Assembly (NCBI RefSeq): GCF_047495875.1
Contig: NC_092461.1
Coordinates: 47,323,601 to 47,387,600, forward strand
DNA: 64,000 nt
Source of the DNA: Pithys albifrons albifrons
Taxonomy: Eukaryota; Chordata; Aves; Passeriformes; Thamnophilidae
Direction of reading: 5' to 3'
Part shown: one piece after another, positions 1 through 14,395 of the stretch
How the letters are laid out: every line of letters starts with the position of its first letter
Position numbering within the stretch: position 1 is the stretch's first letter
Made by a program: the position numbers and the translations under genes
Notes under the pieces: model-generated
The model's database searches: none
Told to the model about the DNA's origin: nothing
Seen by the model: only the letters and a program-made list of their open reading frames with translations

Positions 1-3000
1 GCCTAAACTCTCATTTAAAACAACAAAACAGAATTCAAAATTTCATAAAATATTCTTTATAATACTTATGTTAAAAACTGTTTTACTATTCAAACTGACC
101 ATAGTCAGTTCAAAGCTTATCTTGTTCTCAAAATATGCAGAGGTTACAGATGTCCATTGGCCATTCATTTTATGTGGGTTTAAAATTAGACTAAAACCAC
201 TCTTAGTATTTTTGCCAAATTTTTAGCACAATATGACATCTGCAAAATTTGCTGAAGGAGGATTTTAGTCCCCACTCAATTTCTGCAAATGCCATGAGTA
301 TTTTTCCCCCATTTCAAGGATTAATTTTGCAAATGACACTTTAAGCACTCCAAGCACAATGGAAGAATTCAAAAATAAATCCTACAAGTGCAAGAGGCCA
401 GTGCAGATGTACATGAGTATCAAGTGCATTTCATTCCCCATGTTGACAGTTTTATGTGTCCATCAAAAAAAGGCCATTGAGACCACCACACTGTTAATAT
501 TAAGCTTCATCCTCTTCTCCAGCTGGAAGGGCATTCAGGTTCATGTAATGCAGCTATTTTTTTCATCACAATTTGTTTGCATGGCCAGGTGATTGGGACA
601 GAAGGCAGAAATGGTTGTCCCCTGACACCTCAAAGCACATCAGCCCTCTAGCAAGGATATTGGGGGTTTCAAAAAACTCCCATGAAACAGCAAGCCTGAG
701 AGTTCCAAATTCTCCCAATCTCCAGCTTAAGCAGTATCTCACATTGTTTCTTCTTAGATATCCCTCCCAGTCTTGAACCTCTCAGACTAGAGGAATCAAA
801 CATATAAAGATACCAGACGCTGGAGGTAACAGAGACTGCCACCACTCCTGGGGACACAAAATAAGCAGGATGACTGCTCGAGCTCAGTGCCATGCACGGG
901 GAGTAACTACTGCTGAGTTTGTGCACAAGCAGGCAGGGTTCTCCACCATTTTATAGCTCCATGAGAATACGCAGCTAGTACAGATCTGCACTGCACACAA
1001 GGAGCAAGACACAGCACCACTGCAAAGCAAGCAACACCACCTGAGTCTGCAAGAGTCACTGGGCAGCTGGGACATGTGCTTGCTCTTTTAAAGAAATGTC
1101 TGGATGCATTCTTTGATTTGTTTTTCAATCCTTACTCACTAGGTATAAAAGGTTGATTTACCATTTCTGTCATTTTCTAACTAGTTTGATAACACTCAGA
1201 AGAAATATGTTCAGAAGTTTCTAATGGGTTGGACACCTTCAAGCTCACTATGGGAACTGGAGTGAGAGAAAGGGACTGCAGGCAGAGCTCAGAGCCAGAG
1301 CTCAGTACTATGGAAGACTGTTTAATAGCCAAAGGCAAAAACACCCCGAAGGTCAGTGACGTTCCCCTCTCTATTTCCTGAAAACAGATGGTGGAAGAGT
1401 TTGGAATTAATGGCCCTGCAGTGCCCGGCTTGGCACCAGCTCCCTGCAGAGATGATCAGCCTTTTCTGCTGACAGCCTGTGAGACAGCTCTCAATCCACG
1501 TGGCGGTGTGTGTGCCCAAGAACCACCTTGCACATAAAATCTGGGAAGATAGAACACTGAATGGCATCAAATGCATTAATAAAACCTGATTTCTTCTTTA
1601 TAGTAGATTTTATTGTGCAATTCTGTCAAAGTCACCAACTCATCTCTTTTTGTTCAGTATTTCTAATACAGCAATGTGCATATCCAATCAGGCCCAATCC
1701 AATATTTTTCTCCAAAGAACAATGTAGGAACAGAAAACATTACTTTAGAGAGACACAGGGTAAAAGGCTCCCCTCTCCTCTCCACCACACACTTTAAATG
1801 AACTGTAAATCTTTATATTTACATTCAAAAGCTAGTTCTAAATTTTTTCTCCTCATTAAAATATGGTAGTATTTACTGCCACCTAAATGTATCCTTACCA
1901 CCCACAGAAAAATTCAAGACCTCTAAGGTTTTTTTTTTCACTGTTGTCATCAGAGTGATTTTTCAACAACTAGATGCAAGAAAACTAATTAATGCCAGTC
2001 AATAAGATTTTTTGGAAATTTGTCATTTCAATGTTCTTTTTTTTGTTCTCCAAGATAACATGTTCCCAAGTAAGGTTAAAGATTTTTACTTGGAAGGAAA
2101 TGGCTCAAAGACTTGGTGATCTAAAGCCACGCCTGCCCTTTCATAAAATCTGGGTCCAGCACTGGGTTAAAAATAGTTTAATCTTTCTCTTGTTGTATAT
2201 GATTGAATTAAAACACTACCCAGTTAGAATAACATCTCTAGTGATAAAGTTTATTATTTCCACTTTCTCAAAACTTTGAAGGAAAAGAAAAACAACTCTG
2301 TGGCTGAAAAATAAGCCCCCACAATGGTAAATTAAATGAGTTCAATCTATTCAGCTCACAAGAAAAGGATGCAAGGTGAATTGTCACTGAATTTATATGA
2401 TTTCCTATGGAAAATGCTTAGAGGAAAATTACTTTCCAGTTTTGCAAAGGCGTAAGATTAAGTAGCTTTAAACAGAGCTTAGATGAGCAAAACCTTAAAA
2501 AGATGAAATTTCCTCACAGTAAGAGAAATTCAACTTTGGAATAATTTATTGGAGGGAAATGCAGTACAGATGAACAGCTTTGCAGCAGCACTGCTGACAT
2601 ACCCATGCCTGCCTTTTTTGCCTACTGATCCCGACTCTTAACCTGTGAGTCAGCCTCCCAGCCTGCCATCAGAGAGATGGACAGACAGACATCCACTGCC
2701 ATCAGCTTGCAGAGTGGCTGCCCAGACTTGGGGCTGATGCTGGGCACCAGCATTAGCCCTGCCCACCCTGCTTACATGGGGATGGCCACCACAGTGGCCT
2801 CCTCATGAGCAGCGCCTTTTCTCCCCTCCAACAAAGCGCCTCTTTGTGGAGCTGGATTTGTGCTCAACTGGTGCCACCAGGTCACAAGGACTAGCATTTT
2901 GCAAGATCATGCCTTGCTGTGAGTTATTGCTACACGTCTGCCTTTATTAGAGGTAGAGAAAAGAAATTAAAAAGGTGCCATGTTACCACAAAGTCAATAC

Positions 3001-6000
3001 AATGTCCTTTATATAAAATGACAGCAAAACCCAATGTGAATACAGGGCTTACACTGAGGAAGTTCTTCTTTTTTTAGACAGTTATATGCATATTGCTGTA
3101 ACACAGCCCCCAGGAGAGTCTTCCTCCATGTCTTACCTCCTAATTTCTTAATAAAAACAATACCTGCTACCAGTTTGCAGGCATTACCTGAGCACCTTCC
3201 CATATTTTGCCCAGCACATTCAACTGAGTGTTTCCATATTCTCCTGCACAAAAGAGCCTGGTTTGTTCACCAAGTGGTACCTGCTCTGCTTTCATCAACA
3301 GAAAAATGCACTGAACGCAGTGGGAGTTAGGAAAGTCCAAAGCAAGGTGCCTGCACAATATGTTCCAGGAAATATTTTTAGTTAAAGAACAGCTAAGAGC
3401 AATGTGCAGAAATTCAGGACCTACCTATGATCTACCTCAAAGTCTCCCAGGCCTACACACAAATGGAGAGCTCAACTTTCTCAAATTTGTCACAGTCCAG
3501 CCGCTGTTTCTTCTGCATTGTGCCTCTCCACGGCCCGCAGATGCCTTATTTCGTATTGCTACAGGCACTTTGTACCCCACACCTGACTTCCAGTGCTGGC
3601 ACTTTTTGGAAATAAAAGCCAGGAGAGGCAGTAGACACTGAAAACAGGGTAATATGCAAAATGCCATGTACAGCAGAGATATAGTGTAAGAATTTTTTCA
3701 TGACAAAGACTGCTGGAGAAAAATCAACATAGTGCTCAGTTTTGAGGCTATTTTAGTTCCATAAACACTGCTGCCCAAAAAATGCAATCACAAAGAAATT
3801 TCAGTAATAGCAAAAAGTGTTCCTGAAAGCGTAGTTAGAAACTGAATATCCTCAGGGCTTGAAAAATAAAACCACAGTCAAAAAACAAATGTACTTTTCA
3901 AAACAATCCAGGCATCTACTCAGCACGTCCGTAGCAATCCACTACCAATACATCAGAGCAGTCCTTCCCTCTGCCTAGCACACAAGCCAAGCACTCTGCA
4001 AGCCTCCCGGCAGCACTAATCAGAAGAGCTCTGGCAATCTAAAACTCAAATACTTGTAAAAGAGCAAAGTCAGATCTTAGAAACTCTGGGAACTGCTCAT
4101 GAGGAATCTTGCATGCCCACCAGGACTAATTCACAACACTTAACAGTACTTCTGATTAGGAATATTAGAGAAAACAAAGTTATGACTTCCATTGTCACAA
4201 ATTATTTTTTATCCCAGATTATTTGCATCATTTTTAGTTTGCTGATTTCACAAGTTACATATTTAAATATGCAGTCTTAATACATCAAAAAACCCAAAAA
4301 CAAACAACAGAAAAAATCCCCACATTCTTTTATGTCCCCTTTTTCTTTTTATAATTTATCTGCTCTGTTGAGCATCTCTGTAGATTTTCATAAAGTTCAT
4401 TGCATAGTCTATTACAAGGTCTGTGAAGTACTTCTCTCTTATTTACCAACCTACTGTTATAAAAACAGAAGAAGAAAAATATCACAATCCTCAAACACAG
4501 CTAATAAGACAACACACATCAAGAACTTGCAGGTTAAAGCTGGTAGTCCATACAATAAGTTGTATAAACACAGCTTTAACATACATCCAGAATCCCTTTC
4601 CCTGAACTTTCAGGGAAAAAAATATCACTGTCTGACTGGAAAGAACAGAATGTAAAGTGTAAGAAGTCATTTTTTTGAGAACTTTTTTTAATTGAAAACT
4701 CGGTTTATCAGAGTAAAGCAGGCATCAACCTTGGTGGCTGGCTACTGCAGCTCCATAGCAGCCCTTTCCCCTAGGATTCAGCTATCAAAGCTGTACCTGT
4801 GAAAGGCTGTCAAAATCCTCAGTGCTATTCCTACTGGGAGCACAACTAAAAATACCAGTCCAAATTAGCAGTGTGCAAAGACAGTCATTAAGCACCTTAA
4901 CACCTTCCTGACAGAATACATGCAAAACTCCTACTCAAATTTTATTACTGTGTACCTGAACCAGCTACCTGTATTGAACCACAGTAGTTCAAACTATTTT
5001 TAGGCTACTGCTGGGAAAAACAAAAGAAACCCACCCCAACCTGACAGCAAAAGTACTAAAAGGAGCCCATTCCAAGAATAGTTCCTCTGTCCTTTCATAT
5101 ATCCATGGAATACCTAAAAGTAACATATATATATGTAACCATTTTATCAGCATATCTGATATCCTTTACAACAGGTAAGGTCTGGAGACAATAAGCTCTC
5201 CTGCACTCCAGAAACTCTGGAGTTTATCCTTGCTGTTACTGAGAGACACAATTTAAAACACAGACCATATGAATTCATGAAATTACTTATATTTCCTGCC
5301 ACAACTGCAGCTGCTCCCGTATCACTGTTTGTTTTTATCTTCCAAAATCCAAATCTGCATATATAACACACTTTAAATAACTGGAGCTGGTGCAGATACC
5401 TGACTCGAAATTCCCAACGACAGCTGATATCCTATAATTTATGTTATCAGGGACACTGTTTCACCTTACTAGTTAGGTGGTTTAGCTTTTTTCCCCAGAA
5501 GCTCATTTCTGTCAAAGCAATGCTCACACAGGAATGAAGCAGCTTGGGCTTTTACTAACTCAGAGGATGCTGGTGTTTGGCCAGGGCAGGAGAAGAGAGC
5601 AGCTCTCCATGGTGCCTCTGACCACAAAGCCAGGACTGCGACTGCAAACCTGCTACACATTTTACATCACTTCTGTTGCTTCATTACCTGACTGCTGTAA
5701 CTGCCCTTGTTTCTGAGTTTATCAGGGCCAGCTCTGCCTCCAACCCTACCTCTATCCCTTCCACCTTCCATCAAATGGACACACATCTAGAGCTTTAACA
5801 GTGACCCTTATCCATAAACATCCCTTTATTTCCTTTTATTGTTTTAATATTACTGTACATCTCCTTTCCTTCAGGTAATGTCAATGTCATATTGATGCCA
5901 TTTTCAGCACCACCCTTCATGTCAGAGCCTGAGCTATGCAGCTGGCCAAGCATTTCCACTCTCCTTTATTACAACCAATAGCTTCAAGTATTCATAGAGG

Positions 6001-9000
6001 AGAAGTGAGGAGCAGCAAATGCACCCTATGCTGAACTGCCCCTTTGTCCAGTCATGCTGCTGCTGCTCCTCTGCATCCTGTCAGCAGCAAGGACTCAGGT
6101 GAAGACCACAGATTAATCTTTAAAAATCAAATAGAAGTATCAAAAACTTCAGTTCCCCTGAAAAATAAACAAATTCAACATTTTACTGAATCACTTCAGA
6201 GTATTGTCTGATTCTACACATTTCAGGATAGAAGACAGTAACTGCTACAATATATTGTGCCATTTTCTCCCTTTTTTTTCAGATCCTCTAGCTGGCAGCT
6301 AATTCACATTCAAGACAGATAGGAAGAAGAATAGAGGAATCATCATGTTTGTTCACTGCTATTTATTTCAAAGTTTTGTGGAACACCATCTCTTACAACA
6401 GTCCTCAAGTGAAGCTCTGCAAGGCTTGGACAAACTGCTTTGCTCATGGAGCCACAGGCTGGCTGTTCCAGGGATTCCTCCACCCCCCAGAACTGGTTCC
6501 TTCTCCTCTCCTTGCAGGGCCTGGCTTACCAAGAGTGGCTAAAAGACCTTTTTCCTACTGCAGAGGCACCACCTCAGCTGCTGCCGTGACCTTGCAGTGT
6601 AGGACACATGCCCTGTTTGACATAGACCCCAAGGCTCTCAGCACAGCCCTCTTCCATCACAGTAAGGGCAGCACCAAATCTGCTCAACAGGAATTTTCAT
6701 GTGTAAAACAACATATATAAGCATTTGAGCTAATCAGTCTTGTACCGATTTAGTTGTAAATTTTCATGCATAAGGGATTCTAAATCCATACTCTCTCAGT
6801 GCAGAGACCAGTGCTAAAGGCTTTACTTTAGCAGAAATGCTCATCAAGATGTAGTGATACAGTTTGAATTTTTGGCATTAAAACAGAAAGGATGGAATGG
6901 TTATTCTTGTTAGCAGTCCATCAATCTAATTTAAGCTGCAATATAATTTAAAGTGACATTTTTACAGTTCTTGCAGAAACACGAAAATTATAGGGCCAAC
7001 TTCTTTAATAAAATATGACAGGGGGTTTTACTATGACATTTTTCTTATTTATATTCTTATTCGAAATAATTAGAAATTTAATTAACAATTGATGATCAGA
7101 CTCAGGGTCTTTGATGAAGCCATTACCATTCATGAATAAAACAGACTAAAAAAGGCCTAAAGGCTAAAACAGCCCCTAGAAGTAAATTTAGATTAAGGCA
7201 AAAAGCCTACAGACAAGATCCTCTGCTTAAATTGAAACTGTGCCCCTTTGTAGCAGGGTGGTGCCAACTTCCATGAGTATTTCTGGTCTTACACTTCCTG
7301 GGTACCGTGTTTTGAGTTTAGGTCTCTTGCAGTCTAATCTTCCTCATAAGCATCTTTTAACTTCTGGGTGAAAAGAAACATCTAAAATTTCATTCTGAAG
7401 TTCTGTCTTTAGCTAGCAGTAAAAGCTGCCTGTCATTTATTGCATGTAAAAATCAGGACCTTAATAAATAAAGGTCCTTATTTGAGCAAAATAGCACAAC
7501 AGCAGCAGAATGATAGCTGTACTGTATAACAGTCAATTGTTTTGAGTATGTCATGAAAACAATAATGACAACAATAATGAGTCAAGTGACAATTTAACAA
7601 AACAATACTCATTTTTTACTTGGTTACCAGTTTGCAGTAGTCCAGGATGGCTGCTCAGGCCAAATAAAGTCCTTCTAGCCAGAACAACAAAGTCTACAAA
7701 AACTGATAGCAAATATCTTTTTCCAGATTATTACTGCCCCTAGGCTTTCATATGGAACTACTGAAATTCTGGAGTCCTGTACAGCTGGCCAGTTCCTTTC
7801 CTTGAGTCAGCAATCACATACTCTTAAGTGCAGGAACAGCAACACTGGAAAAGGCATTACATGCCAATTTCTTCAGAATACAAGATCATTTAAAGATCAG
7901 GTCTAGCATTAGTCCTGATTAATATGTAAGGATCAATTACCTACCTCTTTTTTTTTTTTCCCCAACAGTTTTAGGCCTATAAAACCTCTGGCTTAACCAT
8001 AAGCATGCAAGAAGACCACTGTCCTTCCATATGTGTATTTTAACCTGGCAGGGACACTCAAAAGGTAATGACACTATAAAATTACCCCTGCATAACACAA
8101 AACTGTTTTCATGCCAGTCACCCTTGGAAGAAAACACTATGTTCCCATGAAGATAACCAGGAATAATGGTCACATCTTGTAAAATAATTCCAAATACAAA
8201 CTATCAATCTGCTTGGAAAACCAAACTAGCAACACTTGTTCAATTTCAGATTATATAGACGCTGCTACCTGGAACTCCAAATGTATACCTACCCAAAGTT
8301 CATTTTGCATTTTGTGACTTGGCTCAGATATTTCTGTCTTAACTGTACCAGGCCTGGCACATTCTAAGGAAAAATAATGTACTAGTATAATTCATTTCCC
8401 TTCTCCAGTGATTAAAAAGCTGTCTTTTTTCCCTTCATGGTTTGTGTGATGATGTTGACTGGTCCCCAGACCATTTCTTGCAATGCCACCACTGTTTGAG
8501 TACATAAAGCCCAACTGTAAATAGAAACTGTATCATTTAGGGATGTGGTGATAGAGCCAAGGACACTAACCATATTGAATTTTGTTGTGTTTATCTGTCT
8601 CTTTACATCTCTGCAAATCCCTGGTGATTCTGATATCACTTTCTAAGAGTGCATTTTTCCTGTTTTCCACTGAATTAAATGTCAGCAGATGACAGCTTAG
8701 TCTTTGTTGTTGCCATTCGGTAATTTAACTGCTCTAAATAGGGAACAGCATCTGATTGCAGAATTTTTTGCACTAGCTCTGTGTTATTTTAACATGTTTT
8801 TCTGCTGTCTTACTGGGTTGAAGATCAAAAGCACACATGGTAAACCTGTTATCAGCCTGTATTTCAGTGCTAACCACTTGAACTGTGATTCAGCAACTTT
8901 GCAAAGCTGACAGGTAAAACTTATATAAGAATCAAAGATTTGACACACATGGTTAACTCCTCAGACTTGAAGTTTTTTGAGAAGATTACCTCAGGGAAAT

Positions 9001-9029
9001 ATGAATAAACAGTTCAGCACATTATGCAG
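1..9029. other. Unassigned AT-rich DNA, no gene seen
   Basis: No coding exon, RNA gene or transposon could be recognised in this stretch. Reading frames are short, of random composition and not flanked by convincing splice signals. Small features include a palindromic TA run near 5123-5136 and scattered A or T homopolymers. It could be intronic or intergenic. A repeat-library search might still find old, diverged elements that I cannot see by eye. Confidence 0.5.
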
Positions 9030-9118
9030 AATCACAGAATCATAGAACCATTTAGGCTGCAAAAGACATTGAGTCTAACCATTAACCACTATATGCTACT
9101 CCCACCAATGTAAACAAA
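9030..9118 (-). mobile_element. CR1 LINE 3'-end fragment (antisense)
   Basis: The segment opens with the reverse complement of the short CR1 terminal repeat (AATCACAGAATCATAGAA) and continues into a diverged form of the usual CR1 tail, with a 'tttaggctgcaaaagacatt' block and a 'tctaaccattaacc' block. CR1 copies in birds are normally truncated at the 5' end and retain this 3' end, so this is a short dead fragment on the minus strand. Its right boundary is approximate because similarity fades after about 9118. Confidence 0.75.
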
Positions 9119-12100
9119 TATCTGCCTATTTACAATTGCTTTTATTCTGTGCCACCAGGTCTTCTGATTAATTTCGTCTATACCTTTGATGCATACAGTC
9201 ATGGAGTCGGTTCAACATCCCTGTTCACTTCAAGCCTAAATATCACAGTTCTGCTCTGTTTTTTTCAGTCCCTAAATCAATTTATATTTTATTTCTGGAT
9301 ACCCTTTAGGAATATTTTCATAAAGACTAGGAGAGCCATAACACTTTAAAATAGGAGTTCCATGTTCTCTAGTAGTCTTTTAGCTACTACTTCCTGCCCT
9401 TGTTCACAGGGGATGCAGACTGTTCCACAGGACTCTCATGGTGCTTCAGGCCAGTGGATGTGCTGGTGGGGAAAAAATGTCTGAGAGGAGCCCCAAGGAT
9501 AGGAAATACCCTGCAGCAACGCACTCTTTAATTTGCCCTATATCAATTCATCTTTAAAAGAATTTAATAAAAATAAGCATAAATTGGCAGTGAAAACATA
9601 TGCATTTCAGCACTGTTGACTATCCTAGCAATTTGTAGGAGCTGTTCTAGATCTTGAGTAGCTCTGAGAATTAGGCCCAATACATAAAAAAGCAAATTTT
9701 TAATATCTATATGAAACCACAAGCCCCAAATGTTAATGTCTGCAAGCAAAACAGAAGATTCAATGGCTAAAATGGTTGCTAGTAAGCCACATGCCTTAAG
9801 ACTTTATCAAGGCACTGTCAAATCAGAGAAAATCACATATGCATGAAGTTGTCACCCGTCACCTTAGATATTCATTTTTATTTATTTGAGCTTCATCTCT
9901 TGTGCAATGAGTGACTCAGGCTGCTTCAGGATCCAGCATCTTTCACAGTAATGGGTTCACTAAAGCTGTAGCACTGCTCTTGGCTTCTGCTCAGCAGTTG
10001 GCCTGAGGTTACAAACTGTACTGTTTATTGAGCCTCATTAAAACCACTGTCATGTGGAATCAGCTTAGCTTGGCTTTAAGAATATACAGAATTGCTTAAA
10101 TGTACGATTCCTTTTGAAGTCGGAATGCTGCTTATACCATATTCCAGTGATTCTAATAATGATTCTAACTGTATTCTATGAGCCATAAATGATCGCGTGT
10201 TTGTTGTTTTAAACCTGACTTCACAAAACTAATAATTATACTAAAATAATTTGAGTCAACTTGCAGTTAATGTTGCAACACAATATTTGTCTAGGAAACA
10301 AAACTCAAATCCTGATCATGCAGGAGTTGTAAATGCACAGTATGTGTCCAACACCTTTGGCAAGAAACTAAGGAAGTATTTTAAATTTCATATTCAATGT
10401 TCAGTTCATTGAGGCTAGTCCTGAATATTTACTGAACTGTTGTCTCACATAGTATAAAACAGTGAGGAAGTGGGTTCTGCATGAGTGCTATTAAATATCC
10501 TCAGTGTGTCATTACAACTGGTAGCCTTTGTGTAGAACAAGACCCTAATAGGTTGTGATATATTGCACAGTAATTAATATAACAAGCCTCTGATATATCA
10601 TCATAGTGTTCCTGCTCCAGAATTGGGGCTGGCTTTTGGGAGATATTGAGGGGGAAAAAAAAGCTTCCCCTAATACGTTTGTACATTCCCTTAGAATTAT
10701 TTTATTTCTCCATGCAGAAAGAGTCTTAGAAAATGAGTGTGAAAGAAAGGGGTATTTAAGAATTATAAAAATGGAACATGGGTAAGAGTTTTAAAGTGGC
10801 AGAGGGACAGATTTAATAATCACTTCCAAGCCTTTTTGCTATCATAAATTGTGATAAAAACACAAGAGGAAAAATGAAGTCAAGCTCAAATAATGAAATA
10901 ATTCCTAACACTAACATCAATTAATAAAGAAATCATCCAGGCATTGAACTTGCTTCTGCTAGCATCAGCAGCAAAATTCTCAGCAATTCTGCAAGATGAT
11001 ATTCAATGCAGGAAAATTAAAAGCCTCCTTATCAAACTAGATGCCACAGCTATTTCCTCTGGGAATTACTCCTTTTTTTCCCCTCAAGTTATTCCTATTA
11101 TAAACAAAATTTAAAATAACTTACACCTACACAGGGAATGGAATTCCCTCGCCTGTGTTACCCAAAACCATTCAGGGTTGGGGCTTAGCATTATGCTCAT
11201 GTAACTTATAAATGCGGGTCTCATCTCACAACCAGAAAGTCCACTGTTAACTTACTGGGTGACGTATGGGAAGGGGAGGTGGGGACCAGAATCAGGAATA
11301 AAGATGTATTTGGTACCCTCAGGACATAATCACTGAGAAGAATTACCATATTCTCATGGACCAAAATTACTTCCAAAATTTGCTAATCCATCTTCTTCAC
11401 ATTCCTTCTTTGAATTCTCTTCAGTTTATCAGTTTTCATGTTTTTTTCTGTACTTTCCAGGGAATTACTCCACACTAGAAAATGTAAATAGAAAGAGGAC
11501 TGCCCACTGGAAAAAAATCAGACATACAAATTTCATCTTCTATATGGAATACTTGATTACTTCTACATTTTTATGTGATTATTTTAAGTTTAGCCATAAA
11601 ATGGAAGGAATGTTGTAGAACTCCTCTGCTAGCTGGCTTACAGGAGAAAATGTAGTAGTTTCTTTATTCTTTTATTCTAAGTTCCATTTTTTGTGTTACA
11701 CAGTGAACTTAAGATTCGATAGTGCATCACAAATTAGCCTCTTCCAATGTGATATTATCTTTAAATTTAATTCAGGAATTTTCTGACTGCTTATATTTAG
11801 TGCCGTTATGGTTCTTCACTGTAAATCATACTCTCAAGTAATCATTGTTTTCAAGCAAGAAATAATCAGATCAATTCAAGTATCCTTTTTCCAGCTGAAA
11901 ATCAGAACCTAGAGGAAGAAGTGCGTTCATTATGTCTTTAGTGTCCTCCACTATCCCAGCAGGCTAAAAAGAATTGCAAGGAAATAAATACAACACTCTT
12001 CAGCGTAACATTTGATATTATGATATCAGTCTTGTCCTTTTACTGTTTGAAAAGTTATGCAAATTTCTTTTCAACTCTCTATCCCTATGACCACTTCAAG

Positions 12101-13769
12101 TGTACAGTAATCTGATTGTCTGCTTCATAGCCTCTGGAATATTCCTAAAAGTCTAGGCTCTCTTTTTTGTTGTTACATCACAAGTGGGTAATAAACTCTG
12201 AAAGAGCATTTAAAAGTCAGTAAATTTTATGAAAGAAATCAAGAAAATTGGAACCACCTCACGGTGACATGTAAAGCAACACATTAAAAACAGGTGGCAA
12301 GTTTAAGAACAATAATGGAGATGGATATGCAGGTGGCTGTAATAAAGCAACGTTTCAGCACTGAAAACCTCAACTCTATCATTAGCACAACGATGCAAAA
12401 ATTTAACTATTGTTTACAGGCAAAACAAAACAATCAGGAAAAAAAAGAAAACCATTCTATTAGATAAAATGCTGAAATAAAAAGGCACACTCTCCTTCTC
12501 ACCCAAGAGAAACTAAAACAAAACCAAAAAGGCAATAATACCAATACATGTCTTCATCTTGTGCGTAAATTTTCGCTCAGTGGTATGTAAACACCTCACA
12601 CAGAAATATGATTGTGATCCATTATTATGGCACATGAAATACCATCTGATATGACTCATCAGCCTTTCATCTAATAAGCTTTTCTTTCACCGCAGAAATG
12701 GAAGTGGATGGAGTGGTGGGCTGTAACTGTGATGTCTGCCATCTCCTCTTTGCTTGGCTATGACCTCAGAAGCACCCTTGGCAGAAGACCATGCTGTTAG
12801 AATACTATATCACTTTATGTCCACTTCTTTCTAGCATGAGATGTGTGATTTGGCCCCACCACAGAAAGAGAATTAAAACACTATAAAAACCATAGCAGAA
12901 AACCAGGGTAAGAACAAGGGTCCTATTATTAACAAGCAGTCAGCACCCATGAACAGAACCCAAGGACAGCTGTCAGCCAGAAGCGTCATTCCCTGAGAAA
13001 TGAGGATTTTTCTGGTAATCCTGAGAAGAAGTATCACCTCGTCTTCACAAAATCCTTAGTTTTTCATTACCACTGACAAATGTGAAGTCCTTTATGAACT
13101 CCCTAGAAACTTTGTCTCTGTGGCATCAGATCCACAGATTAATTCACTTTTTGTGTTAAAAACTCCCACATATTTTTGGTAGGCATAAAACAAGCACCTT
13201 CTAAAGTCTTTTCAATTAACATATTGCTCTAGAATACAAAAAGTAATATGACTTAAATCATCTTTTCTAATGCCATCCTTTTCCTGCTCTTCCGCTTTCT
13301 AGTGATTCAAACATATCATTCTCTGTATTTCCCACCAACCCCTTCTGCATGGTTAACATCAAGAATCAGCACAACTTTATTTCCCCATTCAGGTCAGGTA
13401 TCTCAAATTGGCATTGAAAATCAGGCTCTAGCAACCAAGTACACATTAACTAGATGCACATACTTGTGTATTCACAGAACTTATCAGACAGATAGGTCTG
13501 ATCAGAAAAAATTAGACAGATACATTGTTTTGAAAAGCCACACACTATGTAAGGAACCTCCAACTTACAGAATTACTGTGAAGACCATACTAAACAGGGA
13601 GATAGCATATATACAAATATGTTTTCATGTAACACAACACACGGAATCACTGATATTAGACAAAATAATTACATTTGAGCATAGGAAATTAAATCTTCAC
13701 CAATAGGTGACCTGTATTATAATTCTGTCTTCTGTTCTTAACATTACTTGTTGAAATTATACAACCTTT
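9119..13769. other. Unassigned AT-rich DNA, no gene seen
   Basis: Nothing in this stretch is recognised as an exon, RNA gene or repeat. Its composition is AT-rich with few CpGs, like the surrounding sequence. A reading frame at 13302-13706 (134 codons) has no recognisable domain or composition bias and is treated as chance. Confidence 0.5.
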
Positions 13770-14395
13770 AGGAACAGAATACTGTGGGTTGGAGAGGACT
13801 GCAAAGACCACCTAGTTCCAAACCCCTTGCCATGGGCAGGGACAGCAGGTTGCTTAAAGCCAATCCAACCTGACCTTGAACATTTCCAGGGATGGGGCAT
13901 CTGCAGCTTTTCTGGGCAACCTGTATCAGTGTCTCACCATCCTCACAGTAAATAAGTTCTTCTAATACCTTACCTAAACCCACTTTCTTTCAGTTTAAAA
14001 CCATTCCCTCGTATCCTATCACTACAGGCCCTTACAAAAAGTCCCTCTCCAGCTTTCATGTAGGACCCCTTTAGACACTGGAAGGTGCTATACGGTGTCC
14101 CCAGGGTCTTCTCCTCTCCAGGCCAAACAGCCCCAGCTCTTTCAGCCTGCCTACACAGGAGAGGTGCTCCAGCCCTCTGATCCTTCTTGATGTCCCTCCC
14201 ATGGACTCACTCCAACAGTTTCACATCCTTCTTATATTAGAGGCCCCAGGGCTGGATGCAGCACTCCAGGTGAGGTCAGGACAGCAGAGCAGAGCAACAG
14301 AATCCCCTCCCTCACCCTGCTGGCCACCTGTTTTTGATGCAGCCCAGGATACTGTTGGCTTTCTGGGCTGCAAACACAGCATTGCAGGAGGGAAA
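13770..14395 (-). mobile_element. CR1 LINE 3' portion (antisense, about 0.6 kb)
   Basis: On the + strand this reads as a typical reversed CR1 tail. It starts with a 'tgggttggagaggac' block, then 'cacctagttccaa', 'gaccttgaacatttcc', 'tttctgggcaacctgt' and 'caccatcctcacagtaaa'. After these come the CR1 segments with 'ctccaggccaaacagcccc', 'ccctctgatccttcttg' and 'gatgcagcccaggatactg'. The order is that of the 3' part of CR1 ORF2 plus the 3' UTR. It is a 5'-truncated, inactive copy. Chance reading frames on both strands here are explained by the element. Confidence 0.9.

Noticed and set aside
13770..14395. Short reading frames on both strands around 13.8-14.4 kb
   Set aside because: They lie wholly in an antisense CR1 tail.
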